Positions 14,493 to 23,629 of a stretch of DNA of 23,629 nt are shown here, piece by piece (the first letter of the stretch is position 1; each line of letters opens with the position of its first letter). The DNA is from Simiduia curdlanivorans (GTDB lineage: Bacteria > Pseudomonadota > Gammaproteobacteria > Pseudomonadales > Cellvibrionaceae), in NCBI RefSeq assembly GCF_030409605.1, contig NZ_JAUFQG010000002.1:1-23629 (forward strand), read 5' to 3'. The notes under the pieces were generated by a model, which saw nothing but the letters and a program-made list of their open reading frames with translations, was not told the origin of the DNA and searched no databases. The position numbers and the translations under genes were made by a program.

Positions 14493-15929
14493 TTAACCCA
14501 CTGAGCCTTCGAGGCTAATTTCTAACAGCTTGCCCGCTTCAACGGCAAACTCCATGGGCAGTTCTTTAAACACTTCCTTACAGAAACCATTGACGATCAT
14601 GGAGACCGCCTTCTCTGCATCCAAGCCGCGCTGTTGACACAAAAACATCTGGTCATCGCTGACCTTAGAGGTTGTCGCTTCGTGCTCGACAATGGCGGAC
14701 GGGTTGCGGCTCTCTACGTAGGGAAAGGTGTGTGCACCGCACTTATCGCCGATGAGTAAGGAATCACACTGAGTAAAATTGCGCGCGCCGTGGGCACCGG
14801 GGTTCATGCGCACCAGACCGCGGTAACTATTATTACTGCGGCCGGCGGAAATACCCTTGGAAATAATGGTAGAGCGGGTATTTTTACCGAGGTGAATCAT
14901 TTTCGTGCCGGTATCGGCCTGCTGCTTGCCGCGTGTTAAGGCAACGGAATAAAACTCGCCAATACTGTCATCGCCTTTCAAAATACAGCTAGGGTATTTC
15001 CACGTCACCGCCGAACCGGTTTCCACCTGGGTCCAACTGATTTTGGCGCGATCGTGGCAGATGCCGCGCTTAGTCACAAAGTTATAAATACCGCCCTTGC
15101 CGTTTTCGTCACCGGGATACCAGTTTTGCACGGTAGAGTATTTTATTTCCGCATCGTCCATCGCCACCAATTCAACCACCGCCGCATGCAGTTGGTTTTC
15201 GTCGCGCTGCGGTGCGGTACAGCCCTCTAAGTAGCTCACATGGCTACCCTCATCGGCGATGATAAGCGTGCGCTCAAATTGACCGGTGTTCTGTTCGTTA
15301 ATGCGGAAGTAAGTCGACAACTCCATCGGGCAGCGTGTGCCTTTGGGAATGTAAACAAAGGAGCCATCGGTAAACACGGCGCAATTTAGCGCAGCGAAAT
15401 AATTATCTTTGGGCGGCACCACACTGCCTAAATATTTTTTTACCAGCTCCGGGTGACTTTGCACGGCTTCAGAGATGGGGCAGAAAATCACACCGGCTTC
15501 GGCCAGCTTCTCGCGAAAGGTGGTGACCACAGAAACCGAGTCGAATACGGCATCTACCGCAACACCAGCCAACATCTGTTGCTCGAGCAGCGGAATGCCT
15601 AACTTTTCATAGGTGCGCAACAGCTCGGGGTCGACCTCGTCCAGAGACTTAGGCCTGTCCTTCATGCTTTTCGGTGCCGAGTAATAGGAAATGGCTTGGT
15701 AGTTTATTTTGTCGTAAACCACATGCGCCCACTCGGGCTCTTCCATCTCTTGCCAGCTGCGGAAGGCTTTAAGCCGCCACTCGAGCATCCACTCGGGCTC
15801 GCCCTTCATGGCCGAGATACGATGAATAACGTCTTCATCCAAACCCGGGGCAAAAGTTTCCGATTCGATCGCCGACACGAAACCGGCTTCATACTCGCGC
15901 TTCAGTGCCTTGTCTATTTGCTCAGTCAT
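14493..15929 (-). CDS. sufB: Mirror copy of SufB
   Basis: Same 478-residue scaffold protein, with Cys388 and the Glu-His-Glu triad. No difference in the protein from the left copy. Confidence 0.96.
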   Translation of the reverse strand: MTEQIDKALKREYEAGFVSAIESETFAPGLDEDVIHRISAMKGEPEWMLEWRLKAFRSWQEMEEPEWAHVVYDKINYQAISYYSAPKSMKDRPKSLDEVDPELLRTYEKLGIPLLEQQMLAGVAVDAVFDSVSVVTTFREKLAEAGVIFCPISEAVQSHPELVKKYLGSVVPPKDNYFAALNCAVFTDGSFVYIPKGTRCPMELSTYFRINEQNTGQFERTLIIADEGSHVSYLEGCTAPQRDENQLHAAVVELVAMDDAEIKYSTVQNWYPGDENGKGGIYNFVTKRGICHDRAKISWTQVETGSAVTWKYPSCILKGDDSIGEFYSVALTRGKQQADTGTKMIHLGKNTRSTIISKGISAGRSNNSYRGLVRMNPGAHGARNFTQCDSLLIGDKCGAHTFPYVESRNPSAIVEHEATTSKVSDDQMFLCQQRGLDAEKAVSMIVNGFCKEVFKELPMEFAVEAGKLLEISLEGSVG

Positions 15930-15953
15930 ACGGACCTTCTACATGCCAAGTGT

Positions 15954-15975
15954 TGCGCAAGGAATAGCTTGCGCA
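15954..15975 (-). promoter_or_regulatory. Mirror copy of the iscS-sufB hairpin
   Basis: Same 8-bp stem and six-base loop, reading toward sufB on the minus strand. Confidence 0.5.
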
Positions 15976-16006
15976 TGAAATAAAATTTGTCGATCAATGC
16001 CAGCCA

Positions 16007-17161
16007 TTAGCCGTGCACCGGCTGCAATGCGCCCACAACATCGACGATATGTGCCACGGCGCGCTGCACGTCCTCAGCCGTGGTAAATCGCCCGAGGGAA
16101 ATGCGCACCGAACTGTGCGCCTGTGCATCGGACAAGCCCATGGCCTTCAATACGTAGGACGGCTCCATACTGGCGGAGGTGCAAGCGGAGCCCGAAGACA
16201 CCGCGATATCGCGCAAGCTCAACAACAGGGTTTCACCATCCAATGCGCCGAAATTAACATTCAAGTGAATCGGGCTCAGCCATTCGGTTGAGCCATTGCG
16301 AGCAATGGCCGGCAAGGTCGAAATACCCTGCCACAACTGATCGCGCAAACGCGCCGTGCGCTCGGCATCAACTTGCTGCTGTTCGACACACAATCGCGCC
16401 GCTTCGCCAATACCCACCAGCTGATGGGTGGCCAAGGTACCAGAGCGCAAACCGCGCTCGTGACCGCCGCCGTGGATTTGCGGCTTAACTTGCTGCGCAA
16501 TAGCGCGGCGCACATAAAGCGCTCCCACGCCCTTGGGGCCATAAAATTTGTGTGCCGATAAGCTCAGCAAATCAACCTGCAAAGCACTCACATCCAAGGC
16601 TATTTTGCCCGCCGATTGGGCGGCATCGACATGCATCAGCACATTGGCCGCGCGACAAAGGGCGCCCACTTCAGCCACGGGGTTGACCACGCCGGTTTCG
16701 TTATTAATGTGCATAACGCTCACCAACCGCGTATCGGGGCGCAGCGCCGCCTGCACCTGCTCGACACTGATGCGGCCATCTGTGCCGGGCATCAGGTAAG
16801 TGACGGCGACACCGCGCGCCTCTAACCATTTGGCCGGGTCAATCACCGCCTTGTGCTCAACCGCCGTGGTGATTAAATGACCTTGAAAATTCAGCGCTTC
16901 GAACACACCCTTTAGCGCTAAATTGTTCGATTCAGTCGCGCCGCTGGTCCACACCACTTCGCGCGGGTCGGCCCTTAATAGCTCAGCCACTTGGCGCCGC
17001 GCCAACTCAACCTGCTCCTCGGCTTGCCAACCGTAGATGTGCGAACGCGAGGCCGGGTTGGCAAACATGCCGTCCATGGTTAAACAGCGCGCCATAGCAT
17101 CGGCCACGCGCGGGTCGACGGGGGTGGTGGCGGCGTAATCTAAATAGACCGGCAACTTCAC
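16007..17161 (-). CDS. iscS: Mirror copy of the IscS-like cysteine desulfurase
   Basis: Same 384-residue protein with His103, Lys205 and Cys327, the GTG start inside the iscR stop, and the same short C-terminus. The short tail is thus read identically in both arms, so it is not a random sequencing slip. Confidence 0.93.
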   Translation of the reverse strand: MKLPVYLDYAATTPVDPRVADAMARCLTMDGMFANPASRSHIYGWQAEEQVELARRQVAELLRADPREVVWTSGATESNNLALKGVFEALNFQGHLITTAVEHKAVIDPAKWLEARGVAVTYLMPGTDGRISVEQVQAALRPDTRLVSVMHINNETGVVNPVAEVGALCRAANVLMHVDAAQSAGKIALDVSALQVDLLSLSAHKFYGPKGVGALYVRRAIAQQVKPQIHGGGHERGLRSGTLATHQLVGIGEAARLCVEQQQVDAERTARLRDQLWQGISTLPAIARNGSTEWLSPIHLNVNFGALDGETLLLSLRDIAVSSGSACTSASMEPSYVLKAMGLSDAQAHSSVRISLGRFTTAEDVQRAVAHIVDVVGALQPVHG

Positions 17162-17637
17162 TGGGGCGCAAGCTCCGATAAAACCAATGATTGGGCCTCG
17201 TTCTCAGCATCCTGCCGGGTGCAGACGGCGCGCACATCGTGGCGCTGCATCAAGGCCGACAGGCTAATAGAGTTCAAAAATTGGTGAATTTGCATACTCA
17301 GATCACTCCACAAATTGTGAGTGAGGCAGACTTTGCCGTTCTGGCAATTGCCACTGCCGCCGCAGTTGGTGGCATCGATAGACTCATTAACCGCGTCGAT
17401 AATTTGCGCGACAAAAATATCATCGGCGTCGCGGCTCAAGCGGTAACCACCGCCTGGGCCCCTAACACTGGTAACCAACTCAGATTGACGCAATTTAGAG
17501 AAAAGTTGCTCTAAATAAGACAGCGAGATTTCCTGGCGCTTGGATATATCGGCTAGGCTCGTGGGGCCTTGTTGCATGTGCATGGCCAAATCCAACATGG
17601 CTGTCACCGCATAACGACCTTTAGTTGTCAGTCTCAT
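17158..17637 (-). CDS. iscR: Mirror copy of IscR
   Basis: Same 159 residues, with ligands Cys92, Cys98, Cys104 and His107, downstream of its own mirrored promoter and IscR box. Confidence 0.97.
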   Translation of the reverse strand: MRLTTKGRYAVTAMLDLAMHMQQGPTSLADISKRQEISLSYLEQLFSKLRQSELVTSVRGPGGGYRLSRDADDIFVAQIIDAVNESIDATNCGGSGNCQNGKVCLTHNLWSDLSMQIHQFLNSISLSALMQRHDVRAVCTRQDAENEAQSLVLSELAPQ

Positions 17638-17681
17638 AAGCGTGTTCCATCAGACAGTTATGCCTCACAGGCGATGGGAGC

Positions 17682-17709
17682 ATTATAAATACCCCACTAA
17701 TCTAGTCAA
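17682..17709 (-). promoter_or_regulatory. Mirror copy of the iscR promoter
   Basis: On the minus strand TTGACT (17704-17709), 16 bases, TATAAT (17682-17687). Confidence 0.85.
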
Positions 17710-17713
17710 GTAT
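17689..17713 (-). promoter_or_regulatory. Mirror copy of the type 1 IscR site
   Basis: The same 25 bases with 23 consensus matches, overlapping the mirrored -35 hexamer. Confidence 0.87.
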
Positions 17714-17737
17714 TTAACCTACTAAAGCACTCAGGTA

Positions 17738-18550
17738 TTAGTGCTTTTCCGGCCCATCGCCCTCTCCGCCCGCCTTTAGCGCCGCCACCTTGCGATCGGT
17801 GTGATAAATGTAGTTCTGGGTGGCGGTGAGAATGCCGCGCAGGATATTGAGCTCCATCTGGTCCAAGCGCGCTCTGTTAAAGAGCCGGCGCAGGCGTGTC
17901 ATGGTCTGGCGCGGGTTGTCGTGGGTGATGAAATCCAGCCGCTCCAGGGTTTCTTGCAGGTGGGTATAGTAATGCTCTAGCTCGTTGCTGTTGGCCGGCG
18001 GCTGATCCCAGTCGTCAAAATGCGGCGCTTTGCCATCGCGCTGCTCCAACATCATCATGCGCAACTCGTAGCAGATGACCTGCACGGCAGTGGCGAGATT
18101 GAGCGAGCTATAGTCTTCATTGGCCGGAATGTGCAGGTGAAGATTACAAGCCTGCAGCTCCTCGTTGGTCAAACCGCGATCCTCGCGGCCAAACACGATA
18201 GCCACCTTGTGCTGGCGCGCCTCGGCTGCCACTTGACCGGCGGCCTCGCGCGGCGTTTTTATCGGCCAGGGAATACTGCGCCCGCGCGCGCTGGTACCTA
18301 TCACTAAGCCACAGTCGCCAATGGCCTCGGCCAAGGTGGCCACCACTTGCGCACCATCCAATACGTCGGTGGCATTAGAGGCGCGCCAGGTCGCCTCGGC
18401 CGACGGATATTCGCGCGGCTCCACTAGCCACAGGTTACTTAGGCCCATATTTTTCATCGCCCGCGCGGCACCGCCAATGTTGCCAGAGGCCTTGGTATTA
18501 ACCAGTACGATTCTGACCTGCTGAAACCAATCTTCTGTCTTGTCTGGCAT
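17738..18550 (-). CDS. trmJ: Mirror copy of TrmJ
   Basis: Same 270-residue SPOUT methyltransferase from the ATG whose first base is 18550. The longer start at 18583 is rejected as in the left arm because it lies on the -10 element. Confidence 0.93.
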   Translation of the reverse strand: MPDKTEDWFQQVRIVLVNTKASGNIGGAARAMKNMGLSNLWLVEPREYPSAEATWRASNATDVLDGAQVVATLAEAIGDCGLVIGTSARGRSIPWPIKTPREAAGQVAAEARQHKVAIVFGREDRGLTNEELQACNLHLHIPANEDYSSLNLATAVQVICYELRMMMLEQRDGKAPHFDDWDQPPANSNELEHYYTHLQETLERLDFITHDNPRQTMTRLRRLFNRARLDQMELNILRGILTATQNYIYHTDRKVAALKAGGEGDGPEKH

Positions 18551-18581
18551 GTGATTACCCACGGGCGCAAAAATGGCGCGC

Positions 18582-18587
18582 ATTGTA
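18582..18587 (-). promoter_or_regulatory. Mirror copy of the probable trmJ -10 element
   Basis: TACAAT on the minus strand, 31 bases before the mirrored trmJ ATG. Confidence 0.5.
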
Positions 18588-18662
18588 GCAAAAGCCCACG
18601 CCAGCGCCCACCCAAATAGTGGCTATTTAACGCCCAGCCCCTATGCTAAGGAGCGAGTGTGC

Positions 18663-18671
18663 TGTTATAAT
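18663..18671 (+). promoter_or_regulatory. Mirror copy of the suhB extended -10 element
   Basis: TGTTATAAT reads here on the plus strand toward the suhB copy at 19029. The leader between them (about 350 bases) contains the mirrored inverted-repeat element. Confidence 0.6.
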
Positions 18672-18733
18672 CCGCGCCCCCAATTATCCCGTAGCCGCCA
18701 ACACCGGCGCTACACAGCGGTAACTGCGCTCTT

Positions 18734-18999
18734 AGGCCTGCTCATACCTATTTGATGGTCGATGTTGTGACGGAAAAGTAGCCAATTTAGGCGCAAGGAG
18801 TGATGTTTGGTCACTCCAAATGAACGACGAGCAACGATAAGTGGCGACTTTTCTGCCACAACCCGTAGGGCTGAGGCCATTTATGCACTCAGCTTCGTTG
18901 TTCGGCCGCTCATGTAGGTAACTACACTTCGCACCCTCTGCCTTGCTGAGTACATAAATGACATTCAGCAGCGACTATTAAATAGGTATGAGCAGACCT
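18734..18999. repeat. Mirror copy of the 266-bp inverted-repeat element
   Basis: Same element in the opposite orientation, with ends at 18734-18761 and 18972-18999. It does not count as a second genomic copy of the family, because it lies within the duplicated arm. Confidence 0.75.
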
Positions 19000-19028
19000 C
19001 ACAATTCAACTGCCCTGTCGGAGTCCCC

Positions 19029-19841
19029 ATGGAACCCATGCTGACCATTGCTCTGCGCGCTGCGCGCAAGGCTGGAGAACTGATTGAACGCGCGCTAGAG
19101 CGTGTAGAATTTGTCGCTATTGAAACCAAAGGCCAAAATGACTTTGTCACCGAAGTCGACAGGGCAGCAGAGAAAGAGGTGATCTACCACCTGCGCAAAG
19201 CCTACCCAGATCACAATATGCGCGGCGAAGAGTCTGGCCTCAGCATCGGCAAGAGCGGCGACAGCGATTACGAATGGGTTATCGACCCGCTCGACGGCAC
19301 CACCAACTTCATCAACGGCATCCCCCATTTCGCTATTTCCATTGCCTGCAAACGCAAAGGCGTTTTAGAGCACGCTCTGGTTTACGATCCCATGAAGCGC
19401 GAAGAATTCACTGCCAGTAAAGGCAAAGGCGCCATGCTCAATGGCCGTCGCATTCGGGTATCTTCACGTCGCGGCCTAGAAGGCGGTTTGATCGGAACCG
19501 GCATACCTTTTAATGGCTGGGCGCTCGAGCACATAGACCCCTACCTCGCTGCGGTAAAAGAAATTGCCGGCCAAACCGCGGGCATCCGCCGCCCAGGCGC
19601 CGCCTCGCTAGATCTCGCCTACGTTGCCGCTGGTCGCTACGACGGCTTCTGGGAAATGAATTTAAATGAGTGGGATATCGCCGCAGGTGTGCTGCTAATA
19701 AAAGAAGCCGGTGGCCTAATCTCCGACTTCAAAGGCGGCAACAGCTACATGGATACCGGCAATGTTGTGTGCGGCGGGCCAAAAGTGTTTAAGCCGCTGC
19801 TGCAAATTGTCGGCAACCACATGGGCCACATTGGCAAATAA
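19029..19841 (+). CDS. suhB: Mirror copy of SuhB
   Basis: Same 270 residues with GEESG, DPLDGT and WDIAAG. Here the gene reads on the plus strand, preceded by GGAG five bases before the ATG. Confidence 0.95.
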   Translation: MEPMLTIALRAARKAGELIERALERVEFVAIETKGQNDFVTEVDRAAEKEVIYHLRKAYPDHNMRGEESGLSIGKSGDSDYEWVIDPLDGTTNFINGIPHFAISIACKRKGVLEHALVYDPMKREEFTASKGKGAMLNGRRIRVSSRRGLEGGLIGTGIPFNGWALEHIDPYLAAVKEIAGQTAGIRRPGAASLDLAYVAAGRYDGFWEMNLNEWDIAAGVLLIKEAGGLISDFKGGNSYMDTGNVVCGGPKVFKPLLQIVGNHMGHIGK

Positions 19842-19848
19842 AGCAGCG

Positions 19849-19886
19849 ACATAAAAAAGGGATGCAGATGCATCCCTTTTTTATGT
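19849..19886. terminator. Mirror copy of the bidirectional terminator
   Basis: The same perfect 18-bp stem, 7 bases after the suhB stop and shared with the convergent kinase copy. Confidence 0.93.
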
Positions 19887-19931
19887 TTTTTATGTTTCTT
19901 CTTTGCGCTCTAGGGTGAGGCTATCAAGCGC

Positions 19932-21956
19932 TTAACGGACCAGGCGATTGAGCGTTAAGATCAGTGCGTTTATATCCACGGGTTTGGTCAGGTATTCAAA
20001 AAAGCCGGCCTTCCTGCCTCGCTCGATATCAAAACTCATGGCATTGGCAGACAGCGCAATAACCGGAATATCGGCCAATTGCGGATCGGCCTTTAACACC
20101 TCCAGCACTTCGTAGCCGTCCATGCCCGGCAAATTAATATCCAGAATAATAAAGTCGGGCAAAAAAGTCCGCGCTTTATACAAACCGAAAAAGGCCTCTT
20201 CGGCGACTTCCAATTGCAGCAAATCAAAGCGCTGGCAAAACTGGCGAATAACGCGAATATTGGATGGGTTATCTTCGATATATAACACCCGATGGGGCTT
20301 GGAAATATTCAGCTCGGCGCGCGCCAATGGCGTGTTGGTAACATTGAAGGGCACCGCATCTTGCTGGGTGGATTTTTTAAAGGTGAGCCAGAAGGTTGTG
20401 CCGTGGCCAACGCGGCTCTCGAAATCAATGGTGCCGCCCATCATTTCCATTAAGCGCCGAGTGATAACCAAGCCGACCCCGCTGCCTTCGATCTTTCCGC
20501 CCTCCGCGCCCAGCCGGTTAAACGGCTGGTACATCTCCTTGCGCTTCACCTCGGGAATGCCATAGCCCGAATCGCGCACGCCGATGCGCACGTTTTCTTC
20601 ATCAGACATATAAAACACCACCTCAACCGAACCACCCATGCGATTATATTTAATCGCATTGCTCATCAGGTTGAGCAAAACTTGCTTTAGCCGAACACTA
20701 TCGGCATGAATATAGGTGCCCGACCATTTGCGGAAATCGACGCTCATTTTAATGGCGCGACTGTCGGCCAAAGACTGCACCAACTGCACGCACTCGCGCA
20801 CTACGCGCGCTGGCAACACCGGCTCCAAAGACAAGGTGAGCTTGCCCGATTCAATTTTAGCCAAATCCAACACGTCGTTAATCAGCTGCAGTAAATGGCT
20901 GCCGGCTTTGCGAATTTCGCGCACATTTTCTTGCTGCTCACTGGTTAAATTATTGTCGTAATCAAATAGCTGGGCGAAGCCCATGATGGCATTTAGCGGC
21001 GTGCGCAGCTCGTGGCTCATACTGGACAAGAATTCCGATTTAGCGCGATTGGCTCGCTCAGCCGCCTCCTTGGCTTGCATCACGCGCTCTTCGGCCTCCT
21101 TGATCAGAGTAATGTCCATATTACTGCCGGCCATACTCACCACTTCGCCGGCGGCATTTAACGATGCAGAGCCTCTGCCTTTAATCCAACGATAGCGGCC
21201 GTCCACGGCCTTCATGCGATATTCGATATCAAAGGGCACGCCCTGACTGATGTGCGTCGCTAAGGTGTCTTTAAAGCGCGACACGTCCTCCGGGTGCATG
21301 AGTTCATACCACAGCTGCAGGCGATTGCGCCCGCGGGTTAACACTTCATCGTGCTCTTCGTAACCCAGCTGCTGCCAACAGCGATTGGAAAAGTCGAGGG
21401 TTTTATCTTCGCGATTCCACTCCCAAATACCATCATTAGACGCTTCAATAATACGCTCGTGGCGCGCCTCGCTCTCGGTCAGGCGAGCGGCCGTTTCCTT
21501 GAGCTCGGTAATGTCGACGTTTACACCGGATAAAAAATGCACCTTGCCATCGGCGGCGCGGCGCGAGGAGCCCCGCGTTTGAGTCCAGGCATAATCGCCG
21601 TCCGCTTTTCGGATACGGTATTCAGCACTGTAAGGCGCACCGTGGATGACATGGCTTTGCACCGCAGCTTCAATTACTGCCACGTCGTCTGGATGAACAA
21701 AATTAAACATATCCGATGCACTGGTCATGCTGCTTCGAACCTCAGCATCGTAACCTAAGCCATCCCAGAAGCGCCCTTCCCAATAGAGCTGATTGGTATC
21801 TAGGTTCCACTCCCAAAAGCCACAACCGCTACCATGAAAAATACGGTTATAACGCTCCAGTTGCGCGCGCATCTCTTCCGGGGAGGCCTTAGTCAAATCC
21901 GCAAAACTCAGGGATAAATAGCCTAGCGTTTCTCTCGGGCTTTCACTGTCGCTCAT
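19932..21956 (-). CDS. Mirror copy of the PAS-PAS hybrid histidine kinase
   Basis: Same protein from the ATG at 21956 (GTG alternative at 21977), with the phospho-acceptor His315 and Asp606. No difference over the whole coding region, in contrast to secDF further out, where all the indels lie. Confidence 0.92.
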   Translation of the reverse strand: MSDSESPRETLGYLSLSFADLTKASPEEMRAQLERYNRIFHGSGCGFWEWNLDTNQLYWEGRFWDGLGYDAEVRSSMTSASDMFNFVHPDDVAVIEAAVQSHVIHGAPYSAEYRIRKADGDYAWTQTRGSSRRAADGKVHFLSGVNVDITELKETAARLTESEARHERIIEASNDGIWEWNREDKTLDFSNRCWQQLGYEEHDEVLTRGRNRLQLWYELMHPEDVSRFKDTLATHISQGVPFDIEYRMKAVDGRYRWIKGRGSASLNAAGEVVSMAGSNMDITLIKEAEERVMQAKEAAERANRAKSEFLSSMSHELRTPLNAIMGFAQLFDYDNNLTSEQQENVREIRKAGSHLLQLINDVLDLAKIESGKLTLSLEPVLPARVVRECVQLVQSLADSRAIKMSVDFRKWSGTYIHADSVRLKQVLLNLMSNAIKYNRMGGSVEVVFYMSDEENVRIGVRDSGYGIPEVKRKEMYQPFNRLGAEGGKIEGSGVGLVITRRLMEMMGGTIDFESRVGHGTTFWLTFKKSTQQDAVPFNVTNTPLARAELNISKPHRVLYIEDNPSNIRVIRQFCQRFDLLQLEVAEEAFFGLYKARTFLPDFIILDINLPGMDGYEVLEVLKADPQLADIPVIALSANAMSFDIERGRKAGFFEYLTKPVDINALILTLNRLVR

Positions 21957-22007
21957 AATCGCAATCCGCGCTGGCACAATTCAGATATGGCATAGTACAC
22001 CAAATAC

Positions 22008-22033
22008 AAAAATGGCGGCCGAAGCCGCCATTT
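22008..22033 (-). terminator. Mirror copy of the secF terminator
   Basis: The same TTCG-loop stem with its T run on the minus strand, 9 bases after the secF stop. Confidence 0.9.
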
Positions 22034-22041
22034 AAATACCG

Positions 22042-22964
22042 TTAAGGGAGATCGTCTATCTCTGCCCCTTCCTTCACCGGTGGCATTAAATCCTCTTTGA
22101 CGATATGCAAACTCAACAGCAAATTCGACGCCACATAGATGGATGAGTAAGTACCAATCACAATACCCACCAACAATGCCGCAGAGAAACCTTGCAATAA
22201 CTCACCGCCATACATGTACAACACAATCAGTACGATTAAGGTTGTACCGGAGGTCATTAATGTACGGTCTAAGGTTTGCGTCAGCGACACGTTAACCACT
22301 TCCAGCGATTCCGTCTTACGCAACACAGGGAAGTTTTCCCGCACCCGGTCAAACACCACAATAGTATCGTTTAACGAGTAACCCACCACGGCCAACACCG
22401 CCGCCAACACCGATAGATCAAAACCTATCTTAAACAGCGAGAAAAAGCCCAAGGTAATGATCACGTCGTGCACCAAGGCCGCCACTGCCGCCACCGCAAA
22501 CTTCCACTGGAAGCGCAGCGCCACATAGGCCATGACCACGACGAGCGCAAATAGCATACCAATGCCACCGCTATCGCGTAATTCTTCACCCACCTGCGGG
22601 CCGACAAACTCAACCCGGCGCAATTCGATGTTGCCACTCTCTTGAGACTTCAATTGCGCAACAACTTCATTACCTAAACTCTCGGTAAAGTCCTGCTGCA
22701 TGCGAATCAGCACATCTTCATCGGAGCCAAATTCACCACAATTACATTGCTGTAATTGGCGTCGGTTAAGGTGGTGCGAATCTGCTCTAGGTCGGCCTTG
22801 TGTTCGTAGCGCACTTCAATTTGCATACCGCCGGTAAAATCTAAACCGAACTGCAAACCGTTAACCGCCAGCGAACCAATAGAGCCAATCAGAAGTAAGG
22901 CGGAAAAAACGGTAGCGATAATGCGGCTACCCATAAAATTAATTGTTTTATTTGCAATGCTCAT
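22042..22964 (-). CDS. secF: Mirror copy of SecF, frameshifted at a different base
   Basis: The start at 22964 reads cleanly through MSIANKTINFMGSRIIATVF into SALLLIGSIGS and GLDFTGG, confirming six A (not seven) at 22904-22909. Three A at 22729-22731, where the left arm has four T, then drop the frame after VVN; the shifted frame ends within a few residues. The rest of SecF continues in the other frame, readable from the ATG at 22713, to the stop at 22042. Taking the good half of each arm gives an unbroken SecF of about 307 residues. Confidence 0.93.
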
Positions 22965-22974
22965 GGTCGCGCCC

Positions 22975-23629
22975 TCAAATCCACACTTTCTTCACGCTAC
23001 GGCCGCCATAAATGGTATTGATCACTAAACGTGACACCATAATGGCCGTAAACATGGAGGTTAAAATACCCAAGCTCAGCGTTACCGCAAAGCCTTTAAC
23101 GGGGCCGGTTCCAATCGCATAAAGAATCACTGCAACAATCAAGGTGGTGACGTTGGCATCGAGAATGGTGGTAAACGCCCGTTCATAACCGGCATTAATG
23201 GCCGACTGGGTCGGCAGGCCGTTGGCTATTTCCTCCTTTATTCGGGAGAAAATAAGCACGTTAGCATCCACCGCCATACCCACCGTCAACACGATACCGG
23301 CAATACCGGGCAGGGTTAAGGTGGCGCTTAACAGCGACATACACGCCGCCAAAAGCACCACGTTGGCCGCCAGCGCGATATTGGCTGCCAAACCAAACAC
23401 CTTGTAGTAAAGCACCATAAAAATTAGTACAACGGCGAAGGCGATTTGAACAGAGGTCACACCCAAGCGAATATTTTCGGCACCCAGTGATGGGCCGATG
23501 GTACGCTCTTCAACAAAGTACATAGGCGCGGCCAAAGCACCGGAGCGCAATAGCAGGGCAAGTTCTGACGCCTCCGCCACATTGTCTAAACCAGTAATGC
23601 GAAATTGCACGCCCAAAGCACTTTGAATG
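22975..23629 (-). CDS. secD: Mirror copy of SecD C-terminal part, unbroken
   Basis: Runs from the window edge to the stop at 22975 without a frameshift, because CCC at 23069-23071 keeps the frame: TLSLGILTSMFTAIMVSRLVI, then GGRSVKKVWI. This is the better reading of the gene end. The N-terminal part lies outside the window. Confidence 0.94.
   Translation of the reverse strand, partial: IQSALGVQFRITGLDNVAEASELALLLRSGALAAPMYFVEERTIGPSLGAENIRLGVTSVQIAFAVVLIFMVLYYKVFGLAANIALAANVVLLAACMSLLSATLTLPGIAGIVLTVGMAVDANVLIFSRIKEEIANGLPTQSAINAGYERAFTTILDANVTTLIVAVILYAIGTGPVKGFAVTLSLGILTSMFTAIMVSRLVINTIYGGRSVKKVWI

Larger units (their letters stand above)
11820..23629 (-). repeat. Right arm of the 11.8 kb inverted repeat
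   Basis: Mirror copy of the left arm, running to the last base of the window. It carries the correct reading of the secD homopolymer (CCC at 23069-23071) and of the first secF homopolymer (six A at 22904-22909), but lacks one A at 22729-22731, which breaks its secF. Treat its genes as second readings of the same locus, not as paralogues. Confidence 0.97.

Noticed and set aside
22707..22964. Short 85-residue protein as a separate gene
   Set aside because: It is the N-terminal part of SecF cut off by the missing A at 22729-22731; its last few residues are out-of-frame SecF.
11820..23629. Right-arm genes as paralogues or a second Fe-S operon
   Set aside because: Identical proteins, identical intergenic signals and exact mirror order, with differences only at three homopolymers. 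This is the same locus read again.

Overview
The window is one 11.8 kb stretch of bacterial chromosome followed by its own reverse complement. Base i on the left pairs with base 23,637 minus i on the right, and the pairing runs from the centre (11,818/11,819) to within 6 bases of both window ends. The two arms differ only by three one-base homopolymer indels, all in the outermost 1 kb of each arm, and by the 2-base centre. Every gene therefore appears twice in mirror image. The fold lies inside sufS and destroys it. A gene-interrupting, almost spacerless 11.8 kb palindrome that fills its contig is best read as a fold-back artefact of library, amplification, read or assembly origin. The single-copy unit is real biology and is annotated in full on the left arm; right-arm entries record the mirror copies and what differs.

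The content suggests a gammaproteobacterium of moderate GC. The suhB / trmJ / iscR / iscS neighbourhood is the gammaproteobacterial one, and SecD, SecF, SuhB and TrmJ read like the Escherichia coli proteins. The iscR-iscS-sufBCDS arrangement without iscU recalls marine groups such as Cellvibrionales, but this placement is an inference from gene order.

Layout of the unit, left to right: the 3' end of secD and all of secF (Sec translocon accessory subunits), closed by a UUCG-loop terminator; a soluble PAS-PAS hybrid histidine kinase; a bidirectional terminator shared with the convergent suhB; a 480-base divergent intergenic region holding a 266-bp element with terminal inverted repeats, a suhB promoter and a trmJ promoter; trmJ; then a strong sigma70 promoter overlapped by a near-consensus type 1 IscR box, driving iscR-iscS-sufB-sufC-sufD-sufS.

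The Fe-S operon is the functional core. IscR senses cluster status through its Cys/Cys/Cys/His ligands and probably represses its own promoter. An IscS-like desulfurase without the usual C-terminal tail is translationally coupled to iscR. SufB, SufC and SufD form the scaffold/ATPase complex, and SufS would supply sulfur. No iscU, sufE, sufU or A-type carrier is visible; the fold prevents seeing what follows sufS.
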